From NCBI RefSeq assembly GCF_000347635.1, contig NC_020514.1, forward strand, positions 372,001-436,000: DNA of 64,000 nucleotides, given 5' to 3'. Of this stretch, positions 1 to 10,043 are shown piece after piece; the stretch's first letter is position 1; each line of letters begins with the position of its first letter. The notes beneath the pieces were generated by a model. It had not been told where the DNA came from. It searched no databases and was given only the letters and a program-made list of their open reading frames with translations. The translations under genes and the position numbers were made by a program. This stretch comes from Paraglaciecola psychrophila 170. Lineage in GTDB: Bacteria > Pseudomonadota > Gammaproteobacteria > Enterobacterales > Alteromonadaceae.

Positions 1-528
1 GCGGCGTTCTGTCACTGATTTAAAACGTTTTTTTACAGTCTCCCTGAATTTTTCTGAAAACTGACCTAATAAGCTCACTTTTTGTGGGATCACAGATTCG
101 AGTTTTTGCCTTAAATATCTGAGTAATACTGGCGCTACTCCACCGCTACTCATAGCAATAATGATGGGTGAGCGGTCAACAATAGAGGGAGTAATAAATT
201 GGCAAAGTGGAGTGTTATCTACCACGTTGACTAAAATCTTTTGGGCACGCGCTTGGTCGTGAATTTGCGCATTAAGTTCGCTGTTATCTGTAGCCACAAA
301 AACCATTTGTCGGTTGCTAAGATCTGACTCGGTATAAGGTCTAACAATAAGCTTAATTTTTTCTTCTCTAGCAAATCGCTGCACTGTATCGCATGCCCAA
401 GGGGCTACGACTGTGATATTCGCAGACGTTTTTAATAGTAATTCCACTTTGCGTGCGGCTACTTCTCCAGCGCCTACGACCAAACAGGTTAAGTCTATGG
501 TATCTAAAAATATCGGGAAGTATCGCAT
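1..528 (-). CDS. cysG: Siroheme synthase N-terminal module (precorrin-2 dehydrogenase / sirohydrochlorin ferrochelatase), partial
   Basis: Reading down from an ATG at 528 gives 176 codons open to the window edge. The protein starts MRYFPIFLDTIDLTCLVVGAG and carries the NAD-binding GAGEVAARK motif near residues 19-27, as in the CysG-N/Met8/SirC family. That family oxidises precorrin-2 with NAD and inserts iron to make siroheme for sulfite and nitrite reductases. Only this module is visible, so I cannot tell a stand-alone dehydrogenase from full-length CysG with a C-terminal SUMT domain. It lies downstream of deaD on the same strand, separated by a hairpin terminator. The family call is firm; the symbol is less so. 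Confidence 0.85.
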   Translation of the reverse strand, partial: MRYFPIFLDTIDLTCLVVGAGEVAARKVELLLKTSANITVVAPWACDTVQRFAREEKIKLIVRPYTESDLSNRQMVFVATDNSELNAQIHDQARAQKILVNVVDNTPLCQFITPSIVDRSPIIIAMSSGGVAPVLLRYLRQKLESVIPQKVSLLGQFSEKFRETVKKRFKSVTERR

Positions 529-651
529 GTGTTATTACTCATTAAGATTATGTGATTATTGTGCCCTTTCAGACTGGAAGTGCAAACCAATTAAAACAGA
601 ATTGATATTCCATTAGGTTATTAAAAAATAGCAATGCTGATGTTGGAGGTA

Positions 652-680
652 TAAAAAAAGGCCGTATAGGCCCTTTTTTC
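652..680 (-). terminator. Rho-independent terminator after deaD
   Basis: An inverted repeat GGCC / GGCC around a short TATAC loop is flanked by an A-run and a T-run. It can act in either direction, but it sits 20 bases beyond the deaD stop and should end that transcript. Confidence 0.7.
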
Positions 681-699
681 ATTATTTTAAACTAAAAGT

Positions 700-2457
700 T
701 TAGTCGCGATTATCTGGATTACCACGTTTCTTTGGTGGTAGTTCAGACCATTCACGCATACCTAAGCTTCGGCCTGCAACACGTGTCTTTTGTAAGGTAT
801 CGTGAGTTGCTTTGGGCATATCATTAGGCAAATCTACAGTGCTGAAATTATCGTAGATTTCGATAGAGCCGATATTTTTACTACTGATGTTGGCTTCGTT
901 AGCGATAGCGCCCACTATGTTGCCTGGTTTAGCACCATGAGTATGACCTACTTCTATACGATAACGCTGCATTCCTTCACTAGGTGGTCCAGATTTGCGT
1001 TCGCGTTTAACACGCTCAGCACCACCACGCTCACCACCACGTTCAGGACGAGCACCGCGATCTCTTGGCGCTCGGTCATTTCTATCGTTACGATCATTTC
1101 TTGGAGGCGCAGCATTTAAATCTGGACGGTCACTGTCTCTAAGGATAAGTGGCTCATCACCTTGAGCGATTTTGGCTAATGCGGCCATGATCACTTCTGG
1201 CGCAGCTTCAGTCTCCGCTTGAATTGATTCAACGATAGGGATAAGTGTCTCAATTGATGCATCACCTATGGCTTCAATCACACTGCTTTTGAAACGAGAT
1301 AAACGTGTTTCATTAAGTTGTGAGATTGACGGGATAGTCATTGCATCGATTGTCTGCCTAGTGGCGCGTTCGATAGAAAACAACATACGTTTTTCACGGT
1401 GTGAAATAAATAATATTGCATCACCTTCACGACCAGCGCGACCAGTACGGCCAATACGGTGAACATATGATTCGGTATCGTAAGGAACGTCAAAGTTGAT
1501 TACATGGCTAACACGTTCAACATCAAGACCACGAGCTACCACATCTGTAGCAACTAGAATATCAATTTTGCCTTTCTTCAAACGGTCAACGGTTCGTTCA
1601 CGTGAGTTTTGTGGAATATCACCGTTAAGTGGTTCAACCGCATAACCTCTAGCAGAAAGTTTTTCAGCCAATTCCATGGTGGCTGTTTTAGTACGTACGA
1701 AGATAATCACACCATCAAAGACTTCTACTTCTAATATGCGTGTCAGGGCTTCTAATTTGTGATGGCCCGCTACTTGGCAATAACGCTGACGAATGGTACT
1801 CGCTGTGGCAACTTTGGATTCGATTTTGACTGATTTAGGGTCGTTTAAATAACGTTTCGTTATTTTACGAATAGCATCAGGCATAGTCGCTGAAAACAAC
1901 GCAGTTTGACGCTCTTTTGGAGCATGCCCCAATATCCACTCTACATCATCAATGAAACCCATACGTAACATTTCATCAGCTTCATCGAGTACCAAAAACT
2001 TCAATTTATCAAGTTTCAGGGTGCCCTTTTTAATGTGATCTATTACACGGCCAGGTGTGCCGACAACAACTTGTGTGCCACGTTTCAGCTGGCGAATTTG
2101 GTTATCGTAAGATGAACCGCCATAAATAGGTAAAACGTTAATTTTCTTAAGAAAGCTAGCATAAACCTGAAAGGCTTCGGCTACTTGAATGGCTAACTCT
2201 CTGGTAGGAGTTAATACCAATAATTGGGTGCTTTTATCATCAGGATCAATATTGGCCAACATAGGCAGGGCAAAAGCAGCGGTTTTACCGGTACCTGTTT
2301 GCGCGGTGCCTAATAAATCATGGCCTCCAATAATAAGTGGAATACATTCTGCTTGAATAGGTGTGGGTTTTTCATAGCCGACCTTGTCTAATGCTTGCAG
2401 CAGTTCTTCGGGTAGATTTAAATCTCTAAATGTTATTTCAGATGTGGTGGTGGTCAT
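700..2457 (-). CDS. deaD: DEAD-box ATP-dependent RNA helicase DeaD/CsdA
   Basis: The product is a cold-shock and ribosome-assembly RNA helicase. Visible helicase motifs in order are the Q motif (KPTPIQAECIP), motif I AQTGTGKT, motif II DEAD, motif III SAT, and HRIGRTGRAGR (motif VI). Next comes an Arg/Asp/Asn/Gly-rich low-complexity stretch (repeated RNDRND, then RGGERGG), then a C-terminal DbpA-type RNA-binding domain (RYRIEVGHTHGAKPGNIVGA). The open frame extends upstream to 2484, but the MTTTTSEITF start at 2457 gives the usual N-terminus and has a GGGA ribosome-binding site, so I chose it. Length, about 585 residues, is typical for DeaD. It is followed by a terminator, so it is probably monocistronic. 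Confidence 0.95.
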   Translation of the reverse strand: MTTTTSEITFRDLNLPEELLQALDKVGYEKPTPIQAECIPLIIGGHDLLGTAQTGTGKTAAFALPMLANIDPDDKSTQLLVLTPTRELAIQVAEAFQVYASFLKKINVLPIYGGSSYDNQIRQLKRGTQVVVGTPGRVIDHIKKGTLKLDKLKFLVLDEADEMLRMGFIDDVEWILGHAPKERQTALFSATMPDAIRKITKRYLNDPKSVKIESKVATASTIRQRYCQVAGHHKLEALTRILEVEVFDGVIIFVRTKTATMELAEKLSARGYAVEPLNGDIPQNSRERTVDRLKKGKIDILVATDVVARGLDVERVSHVINFDVPYDTESYVHRIGRTGRAGREGDAILFISHREKRMLFSIERATRQTIDAMTIPSISQLNETRLSRFKSSVIEAIGDASIETLIPIVESIQAETEAAPEVIMAALAKIAQGDEPLILRDSDRPDLNAAPPRNDRNDRNDRAPRDRGARPERGGERGGAERVKRERKSGPPSEGMQRYRIEVGHTHGAKPGNIVGAIANEANISSKNIGSIEIYDNFSTVDLPNDMPKATHDTLQKTRVAGRSLGMREWSELPPKKRGNPDNRD

Positions 2458-2861
2458 CAATTTTCCCAGGGTACAGGCAGGCACAGCGTTATTTGAATCG
2501 GTAGTACAATTTCTAAAATCAGTAATACAATTATCTAAGGCGAAGCCGGCGTGGTTTCAAAGGTCAAATTATATTCGATATTCAACATTTACTCCATGTA
2601 ATGCTTTGTTTAATTGCATTATTTTTAGAAAATGCCATTTTGTGATGCGATATTTTGTGGTTTATTGTCAATGATGTTGCATAAATGTCATAAAGTTAGA
2701 GTGAATTTTAACATGTAACGATGATTTTATTCATTTGACCAATTTTTATTAAAGTAGTTTTAGGTTCAGGAACAACAATCACTATGCAATAAAGTATTAA
2801 AAAAGATAGATTTATCCCTTTGAAAAAAACAGATTTAATCTAAGTTTGTTTAGATAATGGT
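2458..2861. other. Long AT-rich leader/intergenic region upstream of deaD
   Basis: About 400 bases without a supported gene. It must hold the deaD promoter and 5' leader. Cold-shock helicase genes often have long leaders, but I could not define a specific RNA fold here. Confidence 0.4.
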
Positions 2862-3149
2862 CGTTTATCCACCGAACTACGTGGTGATTTAAAGCTCTTT
2901 CACCGTTGATCGTCAGTACCTTACATTTTGAATATCACCACATACTTGAGGAATTAAAGGGCAGTTACGCACCTTTCGAGCCTAATTCTGACACCATAGC
3001 TGCTAAACAGTTAACCGATGATATCTTGCAAACTAAACAATAAATTTTTTACTGATAGATTTACCCAAGTCTTAAACGCTGCCAATTTCAAAAAAGTTAC
3101 TGATCAAGATCTTTAAGAAGCATTAAACGAGAGTGACGTGGTTGAATAG
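2862..3149 (+). pseudogene. Remnant of a DUF3754-like protein, interrupted by the group II intron
   Basis: Broken plus-strand reading frames preserve HFEYHHILEELKGSYAPFEP followed by NSDTIAAKQLTDDIL (about 2926-3042). After a stop comes FTQVLNAANFKKVTDQDL, then another stop and EALNESDVVE. The order of a HFEYxxxLEELK..Y.PF.P..DT block and an ANF/Y..(L/V)T..(D/E)L..AL block recalls the N-terminus of DUF3754 (TMEM143-like) proteins. That family call is from memory and tentative. At least two in-frame stops show the gene is dead. The intron begins right after the last recognisable residues and I do not see the gene resume beyond the IS3 relic. Confidence 0.45.
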
Positions 3150-3736
3150 TTGCGACACGAAGTCGCTATATGAAGTTGTCTTCCTTCGACAGAGAAGACC
3201 ATCCGTGTTGCCGGATGAATCAACAAGCTTGAATAAAGAGCAGCTTGCACAATGTAGCGAAGTGCGACAAAGCACGGGGTATAAATCGCGAGAAGCATAT
3301 CTTCCTGGTAACCACTACCGGGTAAGCGCTAGATAATCGGTAGGGCTAAGATATCTGAATCTGCGTTAAAGATCGTTAGCACGAACATGCGGAAGTGGTT
3401 AATGCGCATGAGCCAAAAAGGCACTGGTGGTAGGAAAGTCGTTTCTATTATGCGGCTTCGCAAACAATATACTGCCCGGTCAATAGCAGGAGCCTAACCC
3501 GATGTACTTCTATAGCGGAACGTGGAAACCCCGTATCACTCTCGATGGAACTTGAGACAGCTAGTCGTAAGACAAGCCAATGGTGGTGCGGGAATAGGAG
3601 TGTCGAAACAAGCGAATGCCATGCTGTAATGGTGTGGATACGGGTTTAAATGTTACCTGGCACTAAAGTGCGCCCACGTTCGACTGGTCTTTCTTTGCAA
3701 GATAATTTGAAGAACCTTTGGTAAGAGGAAAAGCAA

Positions 3737-5228
3737 ATGACGACAATGAATCATTTATTGGACGGTGCACCCTCTGCTTGTGAAATTGACTGGGATCTTA
3801 TTTGTTGGGATAAAGTCGAAAAACAAGTACGACGGCTTCAGGTGCGTATTGCAAAGGCTGTTCGGGAAGGACGTCATGGCAAAGCGAAAGCATTGCAGTG
3901 GATCCTTTCTCACTCGTCCTCAGCAAAACTCATTGCGGTTAGACGAGTGACACAAAATAAAGGCAGTAAAACTGCCGGTGTTGATAACGTCATTTGGACA
4001 ACACCTAAAAAGAAAATGCAGGCTGTCGAGGATATCAAACAAAGGGGTTATCAACCTCTTCCTCTCAGGCGTATTTATATTCCCAAAAAGAACGGAAAAC
4101 TGCGTCCGCTATCAATTCCAACAATGGCAGACAGGGCACAACAAGCACTTCACTTGTTAACCTTGGAGCCCATATCGGAAACGTTAGCGGACAAGAATGC
4201 GTATGGTTTCCGACCAAAACGTCCTTGTGCAAATGCCATAGAGCAATGTTTCAAAGTACTGTGCATAAAATGTTCTGCTCAATGGGTTCTCGAAGGAAAT
4301 ATAAAGTCCTGTTTTGATAAAATCCGGCCCCATTGTCCATGGACAATATCCCAAAGGATAAAGAAATCCCTGAAAAATGGCTGACAGCTGGCTACATAGA
4401 AAAAACAGTGTTTAATCCCACATTTGAAGGTACGCCTCAGGGCGGGATCATTTCGCCAACACTTTTGGTGTTAACCCTTACCGGACTAGAGCAAGCTGTC
4501 AAAGCAGCAACAAGCTCTAAGGATAAGGTAAATATCATCGTGTATGCGGACGATTTTATCATCACTGGTGCCTCAAGAGAAATTCTTGAGTCTAAAGTAA
4601 AACCGGCTGTGATATCTTTTTTAAAGCTACGTGGATTAACACTCTCAGAGGAGAAGACACATCTCACTCATGTTAATGATGGTTTTAACTTTCTCGGTTT
4701 TAACGTACGTAAGTACGATGGGAAACTGTTAATCAAGCCAGCTAAAGAGAATGTTAAACTCTTTTTAGATAAGCTAAGAAATACCATCAAAAACAGCCGG
4801 CAGTGCAACGACGGAAGCATTATTCGCCAGCTTAATCTAAAAATCAGAGGATGTTCGAACTACTATCTTCATGTGTCTCTAAACGCACTTTTTCTAAAGT
4901 AGATCACAACATTGTCTGCATGGCTCTGGCAATGACTAAGCGAAGACATCCAAACAAAAGTGCACAATGGCGTAAACAGAAATATTATCGTCACCTTGCA
5001 CTCAGAGATTGGATCTTCTTTGCAAGAACTCATGATAAGGATGGTTTCACAAGCCACCTCGATCTCGCTGAAGCAGCTAAGGTTAATATCAAACGACATC
5101 TTAAAATAAAGGGAAGTGCCAATCCTTACGAACTTGCCTATGACGACTATTTCGACAATCGTTCAGGAATGAATAAAGGTCGACATATTGCCATAGTAAG
5201 GGACGAAAGGTGCCAATCTACATTTTGA
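3737..5228 (+). pseudogene. ltrA: Group II intron-encoded reverse transcriptase/maturase, frameshifted
   Basis: Three overlapping frames together form one LtrA-type protein. 3737-4330 holds the N-terminus and RT motifs up to SCFDKI. From about 4333 the frame holds GTPQGGIISP and the YADD box (VYADDFIITG). From about 4870 it holds the maturase domain X and C-terminus (HLKIKGSANPYELAYDDYF). There are frameshifts near 4330 and near 4870. In addition, the motif normally reading GDIKGCFD reads GNIKSCFD, with AAT at 4298-4300 replacing the catalytic Asp codon. So the enzyme would be dead even without the frameshifts. Confidence 0.85.
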
Positions 5229-5283
5229 GTAAACGACATATTGTGACAAACAACCGGGTCTACTATAGGCCTTTGAAAGGCTT

Positions 5284-5360
5284 GAGCCACGTGCTGGGAA
5301 ACTCGCATGCGTGGTTCTTAGGGGAGTTGGGGCTGGTAACAGCCCCTGCTTACCCGGCAT
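5284..5360 (+). ncRNA. Group II intron domains V and VI
   Basis: Domain V runs from GAGCCAC to GTGGTTC, exactly 34 bases, with the outer arms pairing and the conserved AGC triad present. Domain VI follows as a GC-rich hairpin ending in the typical CTTACCCG tail. No splicing activity can be inferred beyond this conservation. Confidence 0.75.
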
Positions 5361-6580
5361 CCGACTACCTAGGTTAAGACATAATACCCTTAACTGGAGA
5401 TAGGTAATGACAGCACGTAAGAAATATTCAAAAGAATTTAAATTGGATGCCATCGCATAGGTGGTAGAGCAAAAATACAGTCGTGTAGAGGCGGCTAGGA
5501 ATCTAGGCCTCAGTCCTCAGATACTCGGTCGTTGGCTCAAAGAGGCCGAAGATGATAATGGTCATGCTTTTCGAGGTAATGGCACCCTGACACCCGAACA
5601 AGCCGAAATCCGCAGCTTGAAGGGGCAAGTCAAGCGTCTCGAAATAGAGCGTGAGATATAAAAAAAAGCGACGGTCTTCTTTGCCAAAAAAAAGAAGTGA
5701 AGTATTCGTTTATTACCCGATATAAGAAGACCTGGCCTGTGCGCTTAATGTGCAGACTACTCGGTGTACAAAGTAACAATTATTACCGTTACCAGAAGCG
5801 TCAAACGGATAAACCTGATGGTTTAACGCATCAAGAGATGCGGGAAGGGGTAAAAGATATCGCCAGGTTCAGCGATAATACCTATGGCGAGACGCATTCA
5901 AAAAGTATTGAATACGCTGAGCTTTCCAGTGAGTCGCAGGAAAACAGCTCAATTGATGAAAGAAGCAGGCGTGTGGGTGCGGTATAAAAAGAAATATAAA
6001 GCCACCACCAACAGTGACCATAAAAAGCCCATTTATGACAATGAGCTAAAGCAAGACTTTGCAGCACAAAAGCCTGACCAAGCTTATGTGCATTATGTGC
6101 AGGATATCACCTACGTTTAGATATCAGAAGGCTGGTTGTATTTAGCGGTGGTGATTGATTTATATTCACGCAAAGTCGTGGGTTGGAGTATGAGTTCAAG
6201 AATGAAGGCCAGCTTAGTGTGTGACGCATTAACCATGGCAATATGGCAACGACAACCCAAAGCAAGATTGATTGTGCATTCAGACCAAAGCTTATCGCCG
6301 CCTTATCAAGGCTTGTCGGCAGCATGAGTAAAAAAGGGTGTTGTTGGGACAATGCTGTGGCAGAAAGCTTCTTCGGGAGTCTAAAGCAAGAACGGGTGCA
6401 TTGGCGTAATTACTCTACACGATTTAGCGCCCAACAAGACATCTTGAATTACATGACCATGTGGTACAACAGCCATAGACTGCATTCGTACTTGGATTAC
6501 CAATGTCCTAATAACTTTGAACAACAAAACAATGAATTACAAAAAGTAGCTTAACTGAGGTAGTCGTATTAGGTAGATCA
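5361..6580 (+). mobile_element. IS3-family insertion sequence relic (element A)
   Basis: The right end at 6580, read inward from the complementary strand, is TGATCTACCTAATACGACTA followed by CCTCAGTTAAG. On the left only the inner part of that repeat is recognisable (CGACTACCTAGGTTAAG from 5362), touching the group II intron 3' end. Between them lie an OrfA and an OrfB reading frame, both broken. The outer left end is lost, or was displaced by the intron. Confidence 0.75.
5407..6554 (+). pseudogene. IS3-family transposase OrfA/OrfB, multiply disrupted
   Basis: OrfA starts MTARKKYSKEFKLDAIA (5407), hits an in-frame TAG at 5458, then resumes with a helix-turn-helix (VEAARNLGLSPQILGRWLKE) and a second stop at 5659. 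OrfB spans about 5697-6554. It has a frameshift near 5885, a TAG at 6118 within [19 protein letters not shown], and another frameshift near 6285. The last catalytic region is intact as CCWDNAVAESFFGSLKQE. At least five inactivating changes make this an old copy. Confidence 0.85.
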
Positions 6581-6766
6581 GGTCATTGTCTATCAGCGCT
6601 GCACTTTTGCATCCTGATACTCAGTGGGATGGCTTGTTTAATTTTTAACAGCATTATTAACCGTGTCAGTGGTTACATCTTCGAATAAAACGTGGGGCGT
6701 TTGTCGCATCTGGTAAAATCTCATGTCATTATACATCAATAAGAATTTTTACACGGAATTATCAAC

Positions 6767-9535
6767 ATGAAAAGTTTGAATTCAAAACAATTTAAATATG
6801 CATTAGCTGTTTTAGCAATAGGCGTTCTATCCTCTTGTGGTAGACAAACTAGTGACCAGTATATGCAGGAAGCTAAACAGTATGTTGCAGAAAATGATCC
6901 TGGGGCTGCTATTGTAGCGTTAAAAAATGCGGTACAGCTTGAGCCAAAATCAGCACAAGCAAGATTTGAACTTGGGCTGCTTTACATACAGCAAAAACAA
7001 TTTGAAAGTGCAGAAAAAGAGTTTAATCGTGCGTTGGAATATGGTTATGAAGCCTCAAAGGTATTACCCTTGTTAACGCAAGCTTATCAACAATCGGGCG
7101 CCTATTCAGCTATTAGTAAACTAGAGCATGATCAAGATGGTTTAACATCAGTCGAACGTGCTGAAATCGGTTATTTCAAAGTAGTTGCATTGGCTCGATT
7201 AAATAAATTAGACGATGCGCGTGTATTGATTGAAGAATTAAGAGAGATTAAAACTAGTTCAATTTTTAAGGGGCTAACAGCATCTTACATGCTGGTGTTA
7301 GATGAAGATTATGAAACGGCCGCCACTTCAGTATCTGAGCTGCGTGAACAAGCTCCGCAAAATGCAGAGGTATTGAAGTTATTAGCTCAGTTAAAGTTGT
7401 CGCTTGGTGCACCGGATGAAGCTGCCGAAATATTTACTGATTATGTTCAGTCTTACCCTGAGGATAAACAAACAACTTTTGTCTTAGCCAAATTATTGGT
7501 AGATATTGGCAAGTTAGAAGCTGCGGAACCTTATATTGATGAACTTCTTCAATTAAATGACCAAAATCCCCTATTGAATCAATTAAAGTCTGCAACATAT
7601 GCACAAAAAGGTGATCATGCCAATGCTCTTAAACATGCTGAGATAGCTATCAATGGCGGAATTGAAGCACCGTCTATACGCTTGGTAGCAGGTTATTCCG
7701 CTTACCAAATACAAGACTACTCAAGTGCTAATCGGCATTTGACTTATATTGCTGGAGTACTGCCAGATAATCATCCTGGTCTCAAGTTGCTTGCAGCTAG
7801 CCAACTTCAGTTAGGGCTGACCTCAGAAGCAGGGGACGTGTTAGGTAGGCTTGACCAATTATCAGATGAAGACGCGCCTTTATTTTCTAAGGCAAGCTAT
7901 GAGCTGCTTCGTGACGGTTTTGAAAAAGAAGCCAAGGTGTTGATTGAAAAATCAACTAATATTAGTCGCACTGCCGAAGATTTAACGCGCTTAGGGTTAT
8001 TACAACTTTCTCTGAATAATCTTGATGGCATAGTCAACTTAGAAGAGGCTGTCAGTAAGTCGCCTGAATTGGTGAGTGCACAAACCACACTAGCAAAAGC
8101 GTATATAGTCACTAAGCAATACGACAAAGCCCTGGAACTGGCAAGCAATTGGAAAAACTCCACCCCTGCTGATTCAAAATCCTATATGTTGGCTGGCGAT
8201 GTATATACAAGGCAGCAGAAATTTGCAGAAGCAAAAGTAGAATTTGAAAATGCATCGTCCCTAGACACTAATAGTCCCTCTCCAAAACTGGCCATGGTTA
8301 ACTTGGCGGTTGTACAAAAAGATACTCAACAAGCTAGCCTGTTATTAGATGAGTTATTGATCAAATTTCCAAATAATGTCCCTACACTGGCGACTTATTA
8401 TTTAGTTAGTAAGCAAGCTAACAAACAAATCTCAGGAATTGAAAAGATTCAAGCTACTTTTGACAGCGAGCCTTCAAATATGGATATTAGATTACTCCTC
8501 GCTCGTGTTTATGTTGTCGAAGCCAATTACTTAAAAGCGATTGAATTGTTGACTGCAGTAAAAGATCAAAAAGATTTACCAAGAGCGTATTGGAAAACAT
8601 TAGGTCAAAGTCTTATCAAAACTAACCAATTACGACCCGCCACTTTGCACTATGATGCTTGGTTGGTTAAAGAGCCAAATGATAAGGATGCCATCGTAGG
8701 TAAGCTATTGTTGCTGGATAATCTGAACAAGTTTGCAGAAGCTGCTCTATTAACTCAAGGTTACCTTAAGAATCGTGACGATGTGCAGATGCAATTGTTA
8801 AATACTCATTTTTTACTGATGCAAGCGGATTATCCAGCGGCTCAAAAGGCGTATGATGCTTTGCCAGACAATGTACTAGGATTACCCTTAGCTAAAGGTT
8901 TCCTCGCGCGCTTTCAGTTAAATAACAAACAACCAGAATTGGCGTTGGAAAACGCATTGGTCGCTTACAGTTCGACCCCAAATAATAGAAATCTGATCTT
9001 GTTAATCTTCACTTACGATACTTTGAAGCAAACTGATAAAACCATGCAACTGCTAACACAGCACATAGAAAAATTCCCCCAAGATTTGGCTGCTAGAATG
9101 TTATTAGCAGAAAGACAGATAGGTGGAGATTTATCAGGGGCAATGGCAAGTTATGAAATAGCGTTACAACAAAATGCCAATAATTATATTGCTAACAATA
9201 ATTTGGCGTACCTGCATTTACAGAAAGGCGACATTGATAAAGCTAAAGAGTATGGGAGAAAGGCAGTTGAAATCAAACCTAATAACTCAGCAGCACTGGA
9301 TACCTTAGCGCAAATATATGTTGCGGAGAAAGACTATAAAGAAGCGTTAAATTTGTATGATCGAGCGATTACCGATGCTATGCAAAATGAAGAAATCTAT
9401 CTAAATTACGTTGAAACCTTATTATTAGCGGAAGAAAAGTTTTTAGCAGAACGTAAACTAGGCCAGCGAGAGATGAAACAAAAGGCATCTATCACACGCG
9501 TAGATAAACTAAAAACTGACTTCGGTATTGAATAA
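6767..9535 (+). CDS. prsT: PEP-CTERM system TPR-repeat lipoprotein PrsT
   Basis: A 922-residue protein with a lipoprotein signal peptide (hydrophobic segment then VLSSC, Cys about residue 24). Tandem tetratricopeptide repeats follow along the whole length, for example AAIVALKNAVQLEPKSAQAR and a last clear one near DKAKEYGRKAVEIKPNNSAA. Size, lipobox and repeat pattern match the PrsT family, which co-occurs with exosortase/PEP-CTERM surface-protein sorting and exopolysaccharide export. It should be anchored in an envelope membrane as an assembly scaffold. No exosortase, EPS gene or PEP-CTERM protein is in this window, so it is an orphan here. A terminator follows. The frame is intact although the upstream 4 kb is decayed. 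Confidence 0.85.
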   Translation: MKSLNSKQFKYALAVLAIGVLSSCGRQTSDQYMQEAKQYVAENDPGAAIVALKNAVQLEPKSAQARFELGLLYIQQKQFESAEKEFNRALEYGYEASKVLPLLTQAYQQSGAYSAISKLEHDQDGLTSVERAEIGYFKVVALARLNKLDDARVLIEELREIKTSSIFKGLTASYMLVLDEDYETAATSVSELREQAPQNAEVLKLLAQLKLSLGAPDEAAEIFTDYVQSYPEDKQTTFVLAKLLVDIGKLEAAEPYIDELLQLNDQNPLLNQLKSATYAQKGDHANALKHAEIAINGGIEAPSIRLVAGYSAYQIQDYSSANRHLTYIAGVLPDNHPGLKLLAASQLQLGLTSEAGDVLGRLDQLSDEDAPLFSKASYELLRDGFEKEAKVLIEKSTNISRTAEDLTRLGLLQLSLNNLDGIVNLEEAVSKSPELVSAQTTLAKAYIVTKQYDKALELASNWKNSTPADSKSYMLAGDVYTRQQKFAEAKVEFENASSLDTNSPSPKLAMVNLAVVQKDTQQASLLLDELLIKFPNNVPTLATYYLVSKQANKQISGIEKIQATFDSEPSNMDIRLLLARVYVVEANYLKAIELLTAVKDQKDLPRAYWKTLGQSLIKTNQLRPATLHYDAWLVKEPNDKDAIVGKLLLLDNLNKFAEAALLTQGYLKNRDDVQMQLLNTHFLLMQADYPAAQKAYDALPDNVLGLPLAKGFLARFQLNNKQPELALENALVAYSSTPNNRNLILLIFTYDTLKQTDKTMQLLTQHIEKFPQDLAARMLLAERQIGGDLSGAMASYEIALQQNANNYIANNNLAYLHLQKGDIDKAKEYGRKAVEIKPNNSAALDTLAQIYVAEKDYKEALNLYDRAITDAMQNEEIYLNYVETLLLAEEKFLAERKLGQREMKQKASITRVDKLKTDFGIE

Positions 9536-9599
9536 GGCGCGAATTCTTAAATTATTTAAATGATTTTAAGTTATTAAGATAAAATTAGAATTGTATTAG

Positions 9600-9626
9600 A
9601 AGGCCATAACTTATGGCCTTTTTTTC
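9600..9626 (+). terminator. Terminator of prsT
   Basis: The hairpin AAGGCCATAA / TTATGGCCTT is followed by a run of T. It lies 65 bases after the prsT stop codon. Confidence 0.85.
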
Positions 9627-10043
9627 AGAGACCTAGCAATAAGCCCCTGTAAACCTAACCTCGATTGGCGAACATTACTGTTTAGATAATAGTAGCCTGT
9701 ATCAATATTTATTATCTCTAACCTATTACATGCCATATTACAGACACACCTTAATGATGCCCTAGTTAGATTCATAGGATTTCCATAAAGATTGATACTT
9801 AGGTAGTTACCAGTGGCTTATGTTTGCTGTTTGGAGGTATCTATTAACACATCTGATAGTAGGTAAGCGATTAGATTAGTTAAAACATATGCCTAATTAT
9901 CCGCAAGTCTATTTTAGATAAATGCTGAGCTATACTAATATAATACTATAATCAGTTCTGTTGAGGCATCGACACTGTTGCACTGCAGTTTTGTCAGTAA
10001 TCGATGCGGTTTAAGAAAACTCATTTCCATTTTTAGCTCATTA
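9627..10043. other. Intergenic region without a recognisable gene
   Basis: About 415 bases between the ends of convergent prsT and the DUF1304 gene. I see no credible ORF. A short inverted repeat (GCATCGA near 9966, TCGATGC near 10000) brackets the last 50 bases and might form a hairpin. Confidence 0.4.

Larger units (their letters stand above)
3149..5360 (+). mobile_element. Group II intron (degenerate), with IEP relic and intact-looking domain V
   Basis: The 5' end reads GTTGCGACACGAAGTCGC, close to the GUGCGAC-type start of bacterial group II introns. A structured non-coding part of about 580 bases leads to a reverse-transcriptase ORF at 3737. After that ORF, a 34-base domain V (5284-5317) and a domain VI-like hairpin (GGGGCTGGTAACAGCCCC) are visible, with the 3' end near CTTACCCGGCAT. 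The ribozyme parts look better preserved than the protein. Both boundaries are uncertain by several bases. The intron sits between the decayed gene upstream and an IS3-type terminal repeat downstream. Confidence 0.8.

Noticed and set aside
2458..2484. Upstream start for deaD giving nine extra residues
   Set aside because: The extra residues lack family character, and the GGGA site fits the ATG at 2457.
5163..5453. 96-codon minus-strand frame spanning the group II intron 3' end
   Set aside because: It runs across ribozyme domains V-VI and is explained by RNA structure, not coding.
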